DNA of 6,214 nt from DATBAK01 sp036787815 (GTDB lineage Bacteria > Actinomycetota > Acidimicrobiia > IMCC26256 > PALSA-610), in NCBI GenBank assembly GCA_036787815.1, contig DAIQOP010000242.1, positions 1-6,214 of the forward strand. The letters are read 5' to 3'. Positions 1 to 5,174 of the stretch are shown here, piece by piece; position 1 is the first letter of the stretch, and each line of letters starts with the position of its first letter. Below the pieces are notes generated by a model, which saw nothing but the letters and a program-made list of their open reading frames with translations, was not told where the DNA came from and ran no database searches. The translations under genes were made by a program, and so were the position numbers.

Positions 1-133
1 ACGACCCCAACACCAACCCCACACCCACAACCCCCACCAAACCCCCACGCCACCGGCGGTGGGGCGCACGGCCGGCGGGGTTCTCGACGTCGGGCCCGCC
101 GACGTCGCCCTGACCGATCCCGCGCCGCGACAT
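1..133 (-). CDS. N-terminus of a membrane or exported protein (partial, runs off left edge)
   Basis: Reading the minus strand from the ATG at 133-131 gives 44 uninterrupted codons to the window edge. Residues 1-30 are hydrophilic and end in a basic patch (HRRWRG, residues 25-30). Residues 31-43 (GGLVGVVGVGLVL) are hydrophobic and look like the start of a transmembrane helix or signal anchor with the positive charges on the cytoplasmic side. That segment uses TTG, GTG and GGG codons, which explains why the plus strand of positions 1-52 is almost pure C and A. There is no Shine-Dalgarno sequence, but TACCGT lies 6 bases before the ATG, consistent with a leaderless transcript. The gene is codirectional with the dehydrogenase gene, 95 bases downstream of its stop. 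The function cannot be named from 44 residues. Single-pass membrane protein, anti-sigma-like protein or secreted protein are all possible. Confidence 0.55.
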   Translation of the reverse strand, partial: MSRRGIGQGDVGGPDVENPAGRAPHRRWRGGLVGVVGVGLVLGS

Positions 134-228
134 CGGATCACGGTAGCGCGCAGAGTGGTCGTTTCGGAACGCACCGTGTCGGGTGCGGGTGGTCCGGGAG
201 GCTCGGGGGGAGAACACGGGGCGCCTCG
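134..228. other. Short intergenic region with no clear terminator
   Basis: These 95 bases separate the dehydrogenase stop from the next minus-strand gene. I looked for a hairpin followed by a T run downstream of the stop. The only inverted matches are CCGTGT (174-179) with ACACGG (214-219) across a 34-base loop, and a 5-bp GAGGC/GCCTC pair, neither with a T tract. Termination here, if any, is probably not intrinsic. Confidence 0.5.
140..169 (-). promoter_or_regulatory. Candidate promoter for the left-edge gene
   Basis: On the minus strand, TTCCGA (169-164) is followed after 18 bases by TACCGT (145-140). The ATG lies 6 bases further on, which would give a leaderless or nearly leaderless mRNA. 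The -10 box fits the actinobacterial TANNNT pattern; the -35 box is weak (3 of 6 matches to TTGACA). This is inferred from spacing only. Confidence 0.3.
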
Positions 229-3200
229 TCAGTCGTCGTTGAGGATCGTGCCGACCGCGACGTTGCGGCCCAGGACCGCACCGCCCGTCGGATTGGCGAG
301 CGTGAAGGTGAAGGTCTCGTCGGGTTCGGGCGTGGCGTCGCCCCGGATGGGGACGGCGACGTCGATGCTCGCCTTGCCGGCCGCAATCTTCGCGGTGCCG
401 GACGTCGAGGTGAAGTCGCCCCCTGCGGTCGCCGTCTGCGATGCGGTCGAGTAGTCGACGGTGAGGGGTGCGGGAGCCGGGTCCGAGAGCGTGATCGTGA
501 AGCTGAGGAGACGCTGCCCGCTGTTGCCTTCGGAGATCCCTGCGTCGCCCACACTCGCCCGGAGCCCCGAGCTCGGGTCGTCGTTGAGGATCGTGCCGGT
601 CGCGATCGCCCGCGCGATCGTCGCGTTCACCGGGTTCGACAACGTGACGCGGTAGGTCTCGTCGGGTTCGACGGTCGTGTCACCGGTGATCTTGACCTGG
701 AAGGTCGCCGCGAGCTTCCCGGGGCTCACGGTGACCGTCCCCGAGGTGGTCTTCAGGTCGCCGGCGTTCGTCGTCTGATGCGACACGACGTAGTCGACCG
801 CCACCGACTTCGAGCTGGGCGTCGAGAGCGCGACGCTGAAGAACACGTAGCGCGCGCCGCTGTTGCCCTCCACGCTCGAGACGTCGCCGACGGAGAGCGC
901 CGGTCCCGGGTCGTCGTTGGCGAGCCGCACCGTGCCGGTCGGCCGGGTGATCGTCGCGCCGACCGGGTTCGACAGCCCGACGGTGAGCTCCTCGCTCAGC
1001 TCGAAGGTCCCGTCGCCGCGAATCGGGATCTTGATCGTGGCCGTCGTCTTCTTCGCGGCGAACGTCAGCGTTCCCGACTGCGCCGTGTAGTCCGTCGGTG
1101 CGGAGGCCGTGCCGTCGGCCGTCGCGTACTGCACGGTGACTCCGCCGGGGCTCGGCGCGGAGAGCGACACGGTGACCAGCGCGTTGCGCAACCCGTCGTC
1201 GCCCTCGAGCATCTTCAGGTCGCCCACCGCGAGGCGGAGCCCGCTACTGGGGTCGTCGTCGACGATGGTGACGACACCGGTCGCCTGCACGATTGGCGCA
1301 CCGTTGGGATTCGAGAGCACGACGCCGAAGTGCTCGTCGCCTTCGCCGTTCGTGTCGCCGTTCACCGGCACCGACACCACCTGGCTCGTCACCCCCGGCG
1401 CGAAGGTGAGGGTCCCGGCCCTCGACGCGTAGTCGAGCGGCGCGGTCGCGCCACCCGAACCCACACCGTCGGTGGTCGCGTAGTCGACGCTCACCGTCGT
1501 CGCCGACGGGCCGGACAGCGACACCGTGAGTGACGCGTTGCGGCTCCCGGTATCGCCTTCGACGATCGAGGTGTCCGAGATCGAGAGCCCCTTGGCCGTC
1601 GGCGAGTAGTCGGCGTTGAGCGCGGTACCCGCGGCCGGCGTGTCGAAGGTGAAGAACTCGGTGTTGGCCGTCGTCGCGGCGCGCGTCCACTGATCGAACA
1701 CGAGTTGCGCTCCGCCGGACACGAGATCGACGGGCGCGTCGACCTCGTGGTGACCGTTGACGATCGACATGAAGTTGTACGGCGTCGTCGCCTGCACCCC
1801 GTCGATCGACAGCACGGCACCCGGCGGCGTGCTCGTGATCGACACCGGTTGCTTGTCGGGCAGGATGTCGAACGTCGCCGTGGTCGACCGACCGAAGTGG
1901 TCGGTCGCGGTCGCGATCACCTCGTAGTACGTGTCGTCGGATCCGTGGTCGACGACATCGAACGATGCCGAGGTGCCGGTGAAGTCGATGACCGGGTGGA
2001 AGTGGCCGAGGTGGATGAGCTGCACCTGGGTGGAGACGGCTGCGCCGGTGAGCGCACCGTCCTGCGCGTCCTGGGCGTCGAGGCCGACGGTGATCGAGTC
2101 GCCGATCTTGTACCGCAGCGACGGCGACGGACTCGTCATGGAGATCGTCGGCGGCGTGTTCATGACGTCGATCCAGAGGTCGGTCGCGACCGAACCGCCG
2201 GGATGGCCGTCGGAGACCGTCAAGATCACGTCGTAGGAGCCGGCGGCCATGAAGTCGTGGTTCGGGTTGACGAGGTTCGAGTGCGGGCTGCCGTCGCCGA
2301 AGTTCCAGTCGTAGGTGAGGGTGTCGCCCGCGTCGGGGTCGGACGATGCCGAGCCGTTCAGGTGCGCTGTGAACGGCGCTGTCGCGCTCGTGGTCGCCGT
2401 CGCCGTCGCGACCGCGGTCGGCACGTGGTTCGCGCCCGTGTACACGATCTCGCGGATCTCACCCGTCACGATCCCGAGGTACGCGACGTTGCCGTCGGGG
2501 GCGATGCCGACGTCGACCGGGTTGCCCCAACCGCCCGGTACGCCGAAGTCGGTCGCGGCGCCTGTCGTCGGATCGACCGTCTGGAAACGGTCGCGCGCGT
2601 AGTCGGCGACGAACAGGCGGCCGACGTACTGCGCCGGGTAGTTCGAGGTTCCGACGTACTTCGGACCCGCGGTGATCGCCGANNNNNNNNNNTCCTCGTA
2701 GCCATTCTGCTTGGCTACGGCACGTGCCGCGGTGATCGCCGAGCCGTTCTCGCCGCCGGGATCGTCGTGGCGGTACGCGTACAACGGCGCCGAGACACCC
2801 GGGCCGGTGCCGCCCTGGTCGGGTGAGTAGATCGCCTGGCACGCGGCTTGCGTGGTCGGGGCGAACTCGAAGTCCGGCTGCGGCAACGCCACTCCGTTGC
2901 CGCCTTCGTAACAGGGCCAACCCGCGTTCCGATCCCGATCGGCATCGCCGAACGTCGCGGGAAACGCGTTCAACATCTCCCAGGTGTTCCACCCGACGTC
3001 GCCCACGTACACGGTGCCGTTGTCGGGATCGATCGAGAACCGGTACGGGTTGCGGAACCCGCGCGCGAACACCTTCGATCGCACGGCACCCGGGTTCCCC
3101 GCATCGAAGTAGGGATTGCCGGCGACACCCAGCCCGGTACCCGGATCGATCCGGATGACCTTGCCCCGCAGGTCGTTGAGATCGAGCGTGGCGAGCGCGG

Positions 3201-3786
3201 AGCCGTCGTTCACGCCGAGATCCGCTGCGTCGCCGAACGACGCCAGCAGGTTGCCGGCCGCGTCGAAGCGCAACGCGCCGACGGTGTGCTCGCGCGAGAT
3301 CGACTGGTACCCGGTGAGCAGCGTGACGCGCGACGCCGGATCGACCACGTCGGGTTTGGCGGCCTGCTGGGCAACACGCACGATCTCGCCGCCGGCCGGA
3401 CCGGCCTGATCGGGATTGGCCGGGTCGAGCTCCTGCGTGAACATCAGGTACACGCGGTGGTTCGACGCGAACGCGGGATCCAGCGCGAGGCCGAGCAGCC
3501 CCCGGCTCTGGATCGTGTTCACCTGGTCGCGCAGATCCCAGAAGACGTGTTGCACGCCTCCGTCGTAGACGTCGACCACGCCGGTCTTGCGGGCCACGAA
3601 GATCCGGCCGTCGGGGGCGTACGCAAACGCGGTCGGGAGCCCGCCGATCCCGTCGTGGAGGCCGCCGACGACCAGCGAGGCCGTGAAACCGACCGGCGGT
3701 CCCGGGACCAGCGCGTGGGCCCCGACCGAGGTCGACGAGACCGCGACGAGCACGGCCGCGACCAACACCCGCCATCCGGCCTTCAT
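229..3786 (-). CDS. Secreted PQQ-dependent sugar (glucose/sorbosone) dehydrogenase-like protein with PKD and four Calx-beta domains
   Basis: The gene encodes 1185 residues. The start is the ATG at 3786-3784: it is preceded by GGAGG with 9-base spacing and begins a clean signal peptide (MKAGWRVLVAAVLVAV, likely cleaved after AHA, residue 25). Upstream in-frame codons encode no plausible protein. Residues ~30-450 form a GSDH-type beta-propeller. Supporting motifs are SRGLLGLALDP (94-104), SREHTVGALRFD (164-175, with H167 at the likely catalytic-histidine position), LRGKVIRIDP (206-215), RGFRNPYRFSIDP (242-254), NAGWPCYEG (287-295) and YPAQYVGRLFVADY (383-396). C292 and C316 may form a disulfide. 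Then follow PKD (~455-542, YDWNFGDG at 492-499), an Ig/cadherin-like stretch (~543-645), a PEGA-like stretch (~647-730) and four Calx-beta domains (~732-1185). Family members oxidise sugars outside the cytoplasm using PQQ and Ca2+; the substrate here is unknown. There is no LPXTG or C-terminal anchor, so it is probably released or held by its adhesive tail. A 10-N gap falls at residues 365-368, and the ~20 residues beside it look artefactual. Confidence 0.88.
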   Translation of the reverse strand: MKAGWRVLVAAVLVAVSSTSVGAHALVPGPPVGFTASLVVGGLHDGIGGLPTAFAYAPDGRIFVARKTGVVDVYDGGVQHVFWDLRDQVNTIQSRGLLGLALDPAFASNHRVYLMFTQELDPANPDQAGPAGGEIVRVAQQAAKPDVVDPASRVTLLTGYQSISREHTVGALRFDAAGNLLASFGDAADLGVNDGSALATLDLNDLRGKVIRIDPGTGLGVAGNPYFDAGNPGAVRSKVFARGFRNPYRFSIDPDNGTVYVGDVGWNTWEMLNAFPATFGDADRDRNAGWPCYEGGNGVALPQPDFEFAPTTQAACQAIYSPDQGGTGPGVSAPLYAYRHDDPGGENGSAITAARAVAKQNGYEXXXXSAITAGPKYVGTSNYPAQYVGRLFVADYARDRFQTVDPTTGAATDFGVPGGWGNPVDVGIAPDGNVAYLGIVTGEIREIVYTGANHVPTAVATATATTSATAPFTAHLNGSASSDPDAGDTLTYDWNFGDGSPHSNLVNPNHDFMAAGSYDVILTVSDGHPGGSVATDLWIDVMNTPPTISMTSPSPSLRYKIGDSITVGLDAQDAQDGALTGAAVSTQVQLIHLGHFHPVIDFTGTSASFDVVDHGSDDTYYEVIATATDHFGRSTTATFDILPDKQPVSITSTPPGAVLSIDGVQATTPYNFMSIVNGHHEVDAPVDLVSGGAQLVFDQWTRAATTANTEFFTFDTPAAGTALNADYSPTAKGLSISDTSIVEGDTGSRNASLTVSLSGPSATTVSVDYATTDGVGSGGATAPLDYASRAGTLTFAPGVTSQVVSVPVNGDTNGEGDEHFGVVLSNPNGAPIVQATGVVTIVDDDPSSGLRLAVGDLKMLEGDDGLRNALVTVSLSAPSPGGVTVQYATADGTASAPTDYTAQSGTLTFAAKKTTATIKIPIRGDGTFELSEELTVGLSNPVGATITRPTGTVRLANDDPGPALSVGDVSSVEGNSGARYVFFSVALSTPSSKSVAVDYVVSHQTTNAGDLKTTSGTVTVSPGKLAATFQVKITGDTTVEPDETYRVTLSNPVNATIARAIATGTILNDDPSSGLRASVGDAGISEGNSGQRLLSFTITLSDPAPAPLTVDYSTASQTATAGGDFTSTSGTAKIAAGKASIDVAVPIRGDATPEPDETFTFTLANPTGGAVLGRNVAVGTILNDD
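232..1593 (-). repeat. Four tandem Calx-beta domain repeats within the dehydrogenase gene
   Basis: The coding repeats lie at residues ~732-845, 849-959, 963-1070 and 1075-1185, with the conserved VEG/SEG glutamate at residues 743, 861, 973 and 1086 (spacing 118, 112, 113). Each repeat has the Calx-beta signatures: (V/S)EG..G near the start, a V.(V/Y)DY or VQYAT strand, a SGT(L/V/A) turn, a GD...E..E acidic motif and a terminal LSNP or LANP followed by N/DDD. Linkers are nearly identical (DDPSSGL twice). At DNA level a 22-base block starting at 232 recurs at 577. The domains usually bind Ca2+ and mediate adhesion or act as rigid spacers; that role here is inferred. The protein ends exactly at the end of repeat 4. 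Confidence 0.85.
2667..2742. repeat. 16-bp direct repeat flanking a 10-N gap (probable assembly artefact)
   Basis: The 16-mer CCGCGGTGATCGCCGA occurs at 2667-2682 and again at 2727-2742, exactly 60 bases apart, with the N run directly after the first copy. In the protein this duplicates SAITA (residues 349-353 and 369-373). Between the copies lies a 34-base stretch containing a 7-bp inverted repeat, CGTAGCC (2697-2703) and GGCTACG (2713-2719), with a 9-base loop. Removing one 60-base period gives GSAITAGPKYVG, the continuous strand expected for this family, so an assembly or chimeric-read error is the simplest reading. Confidence 0.7.
2683..2692. other. Assembly gap (10 N)
   Basis: This run of ten N lies inside the beta-propeller coding region. 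The reading frame stays open on both sides, but the true number of missing bases is unknown. Confidence 0.97.
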
Positions 3787-3795
3787 CCGCCCGCG

Positions 3796-3800
3796 CCTCC
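3796..3800 (-). promoter_or_regulatory. Ribosome binding site of the dehydrogenase gene
   Basis: GGAGG on the minus strand lies 9 bases before the ATG at 3786. It decides the start in favour of the codon that opens the signal peptide, against the in-frame ATG 177 bases further upstream. Confidence 0.75.
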
Positions 3801-3838
3801 GCCCTGCCCCAAAATACCGACCGCAGTCGTCTGACCAC

Positions 3839-3979
3839 TTAGAGTAGCAACAGTCCGCATCGCTGACCAGGGGCCATCCAGACCAACCCGTTGTAGCCGT
3901 AGCCCGCTCCGACCGGAAGGCCCTTGGCCAACTCTTCACCTGCCCTTGAGAAGAATTCGGCACTCACGGTCGCATCCGC
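3839..3979 (-). other. Unrecognised open fragment, possibly the 3' end of a gene lost in the gap
   Basis: On the minus strand an open frame emerges from the 100-N gap and runs 46 codons to a TAA at 3841-3839. It contains AEFFSRAGEELAKGLPVG and GYGYNGLVWMAPGQ. The middle reads like real protein and about 70 percent of third positions are G or C, but no start is visible and I recognise no family. Its first four codons belong to the 72-bp repeat, and its end overlaps the candidate promoter of the dehydrogenase gene. It may be a gene remnant, the end of a gene in the gap, or chance. Confidence 0.2.
3841..3869 (-). promoter_or_regulatory. Candidate promoter for the dehydrogenase gene
   Basis: On the minus strand, TGGTCA (3869-3864, 4 of 6 matches to TTGACA) and TACTCT (3846-3841, fits TANNNT) are separated by 17 bases. 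This would give a leader of about 48 bases that includes the GGAGG site. The surrounding DNA is less GC-rich than the genes. This is inferred from pattern alone. Confidence 0.33.
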
Positions 3980-4206
3980 NNNNNNNNNNNNNNNNNNNNN
4001 NNNNNNNNNNNNNNNNNNNNNNNNNNNNNNNNNNNNNNNNNNNNNNNNNNNNNNNNNNNNNNNNNNNNNNNNNNNNNNNATGCGCTTCGCCTTTGTGCCC
4101 CGCACTCGGCACGCCCGCTGCGCCTGCTCCGTCATCTCCGGTCGCATCCGCATGCGCTTCGCCTTTGTGCCCCGCACTCGGCACGCCCGCTGCGCCTGCT
4201 CCGTCA
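3967..4206. repeat. Perfect 72-bp tandem repeat, interrupted by the assembly gap
   Basis: A 55-base block at 4080-4134 recurs without a mismatch at 4152-4206; the period is 72 bases. The last 13 bases of the unit (CGGTCGCATCCGC, 4139-4151) recur at 3967-3979, directly left of the gap. Both gap edges fall exactly on the same unit boundary, so the array runs into the gap from both sides and its copy number is unknown. Each full junction contains a hairpin, CGCAT-CCGC-ATGCG (4143-4156), and each unit contains GTGCC/GGCAC with an 8-base loop (4095-4112). The right-hand unit ends in TCA, which is the stop codon of the sulfotransferase. The period is 24 codons. Confidence 0.9.
3980..4079. other. 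Assembly gap (100 N)
   Basis: This is a run of exactly 100 N, a conventional placeholder for a gap of unknown size. It lies inside the tandem repeat, which is the likely cause of the break. Confidence 0.97.
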
Positions 4207-5112
4207 AATCCAGGGGAGGTGGATGCCGGAACGGGCGGCGAGGTCGGCCTCGTCGGCGGCGTAGTGCTCGCGCAGGCGGGCCTCGGTCTCGGCGCTCCAG
4301 CGGGGCCCGCCGCCGTCCTGCTCGTCCGGCGCCTCGGATCGCACGTTCCAGTGGTCGAACCGGATGAAGACCCGGCTGCGGGTGCCCTGTGGCAGGCGCT
4401 TCCAGATCCAACCCACCGGCGAGCGGCGCAGCCGCCGTTGGACGTTGGGGAACCGGCGCCGGGAGCCACCGACGTGGAACCGCTCGCCGAGGCTCTCGGG
4501 GAGCACGACCGGAACGTCGAGGAACGAGCAGATCGAGGTGAGGACCGCGGCCGGATCGCGTTCGAGGTCGGCCGTGTAGGTGATGAGCAGCCGGTCGCGC
4601 GCGAAGCGCTCGAGGTACCCGCCGAGCACGCGGCCGTACTCGCCCCACGCGACGTAGGTCTCGCCGAGCGCGCTCGACGCGCGGCCCGCGGCGAGTGCTT
4701 CGGGGCCGGCGAGCATCTCGGCGATCGCGGCGTCGAAGGTGCGGTCGTCCTGGCCGCGCCGCGACGCCATCCGGTAGTGCGAGTAGGCCCGCTCGACCGG
4801 ATCGCGCAGGATCGCCACGAGCCGGCAATCGGGGAACGCATCGGCGAGTCGCGACGCGCATCCGTCGATGCACATGTACTGCGGTGTCACGGTTCCGAGC
4901 AGCCGGCCCTTCGGGAGCGGCTGGGGGAAGTACGTGGTGAAGAGGTGCCCGACGCCCTGCGAATACAGCTCGGGGCGGTTGAAGAACGGCGCTTCCTTGT
5001 CGGCCGGGAGGCAGAGGTCGGGGTGGTGGCGCAGATGTTCGAAGAGCGTCGTCGTGCCGCCCTTTTGCGCGCCGATCACGACGAAGTCGAGTGCGGGTGT
5101 GCTCGATTCCAT
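4204..5112 (-). CDS. PAPS-dependent sulfotransferase (Sulfotransfer_1 / heparan-sulfate sulfotransferase-like)
   Basis: The protein has 302 residues, a usual length for a single-domain enzyme of this class. It should transfer sulfate from PAPS to a hydroxyl or amine of a glycan, lipid or small molecule in the cytoplasm; the acceptor is unknown. The 5'-phosphosulfate loop is VVIGAQKGGTTTLFEHL (residues 11-27), with K17 the likely PAPS-binding lysine. DKEAPFF (38-44) and GTVTPQYM (73-80) follow as in family members. The 3'-phosphate motif is ILRDPVERAYSHY (101-113), with R103 and S111. The C-terminal REHYAADEADLAARSG (281-296) matches the usual tail. There is no signal peptide or membrane segment. 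No Shine-Dalgarno sequence precedes the ATG, but TAGCAT lies 10 bases before it. The start codon sits in an 18-bp palindrome and the stop codon lies in the 72-bp repeat. It is divergent from the second sulfotransferase. Confidence 0.9.
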   Translation of the reverse strand: MESSTPALDFVVIGAQKGGTTTLFEHLRHHPDLCLPADKEAPFFNRPELYSQGVGHLFTTYFPQPLPKGRLLGTVTPQYMCIDGCASRLADAFPDCRLVAILRDPVERAYSHYRMASRRGQDDRTFDAAIAEMLAGPEALAAGRASSALGETYVAWGEYGRVLGGYLERFARDRLLITYTADLERDPAAVLTSICSFLDVPVVLPESLGERFHVGGSRRRFPNVQRRLRRSPVGWIWKRLPQGTRSRVFIRFDHWNVRSEAPDEQDGGGPRWSAETEARLREHYAADEADLAARSGIHLPWI

Positions 5113-5120
5113 GGAATCGA
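5103..5120. promoter_or_regulatory. 18-bp perfect palindrome over the sulfotransferase start codon
   Basis: TCGATTCCATGGAATCGA is a perfect inverted repeat with no spacer. Its centre lies inside the minus-strand start codon (5112-5110), and it starts 2 bases downstream of that gene's candidate -10 box. The position would suit a repressor operator or an mRNA hairpin hiding the start. Part of the symmetry could be chance, since the first codons (ATG GAA TCG) supply one arm. Confidence 0.45.
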
Positions 5121-5122
5121 CG

Positions 5123-5128
5123 ATGCTA
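5123..5128 (-). promoter_or_regulatory. Candidate -10 box of the minus-strand sulfotransferase
   Basis: TAGCAT on the minus strand fits TANNNT and lies 10 bases before the ATG, placing transcription start within a few bases of the start codon. I see no good -35 at 16-18 bases. The absence of a Shine-Dalgarno sequence supports a leaderless or near-leaderless mRNA. Confidence 0.3.
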
Positions 5129-5160
5129 CCGACCCGAAATGCGCGCGCGACCCGGTTGCC

Positions 5161-5166
5161 TAGGAT
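5161..5166 (+). promoter_or_regulatory. Candidate -10 box or RBS of the plus-strand sulfotransferase
   Basis: TAGGAT fits TANNNT and lies 8 bases before the ATG at 5175, the spacing of a leaderless actinobacterial promoter. The same bases contain AGGA (5162-5165) with a 9-base spacing, so they could instead be a Shine-Dalgarno sequence. Both readings support the same start codon. Confidence 0.4.
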
Positions 5167-5174
5167 TGCGCGAC

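Larger units (their letters stand above)
3787..4203. other. Gene-poor interval between dehydrogenase and sulfotransferase
   Basis: Reading right to left, this stretch holds most of the 72-bp tandem repeat, a 100-N gap, a ~130-base unique segment with an unexplained open frame, and the dehydrogenase promoter and RBS region. I see no RNA gene, transposase or intrinsic terminator with a T tract. Because of the gap, whole genes could be missing here. Confidence 0.6.

Noticed and set aside
3..113. Pro/Thr-rich C-terminus of a plus-strand protein (DPNTNPTPTTPTKPP ending at TGA 111)
   Set aside because: The same bases make a more convincing minus-strand start with a basic patch and hydrophobic helix, codirectional with its neighbours. 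The plus-strand reading cannot be fully excluded.
59..2826. Long plus-strand open frames opposite the dehydrogenase gene (for example 778-1533 and 1705-2826)
   Set aside because: They encode Arg/Val/Asp-rich low-complexity sequence typical of the antisense of GC-rich genes, and have no recognisable domains.
2848..3834. Plus-strand open frame opposite the propeller
   Set aside because: It is antisense to well-supported propeller motifs and rich in Arg and His repeats; it is a shadow frame.
3831..3870. Direct repeat CTGACCA at 3831 and 3863 as paired operator half-sites near the dehydrogenase promoter
   Set aside because: Seven bases recurring once in 40 is weak, and one copy is part of the proposed -35 box.
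3787..3963. Longer N-terminus of the dehydrogenase from the ATG at 3963
   Set aside because: It would place 59 unlikely residues before a textbook signal peptide, and the ATG at 3786 has its own GGAGG at 9 bases.
4095..4112. GTGCC/GGCAC hairpin as an intrinsic terminator for the sulfotransferase gene
   Set aside because: The stem is only 5 bp and no T run follows on either strand.
3967..4206. CRISPR array
   Set aside because: The whole 72-base period is conserved, with no variable spacers, and no cas gene is present. It is a plain tandem repeat.
3839..4873. Minus-strand open frame joining the sulfotransferase region to the orphan fragment across the gap
   Set aside because: It stays open only through the 100 arbitrary N and is in the wrong frame for the sulfotransferase; its upstream part is Arg/Pro-rich shadow sequence.
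5091..5174. Earlier start of the plus-strand sulfotransferase
   Set aside because: It would overlap the opposite gene by 22 bases and add a basic, Cys-rich tail before the P-loop strand. The ATG at 5175 has AGGA/TAGGAT upstream.
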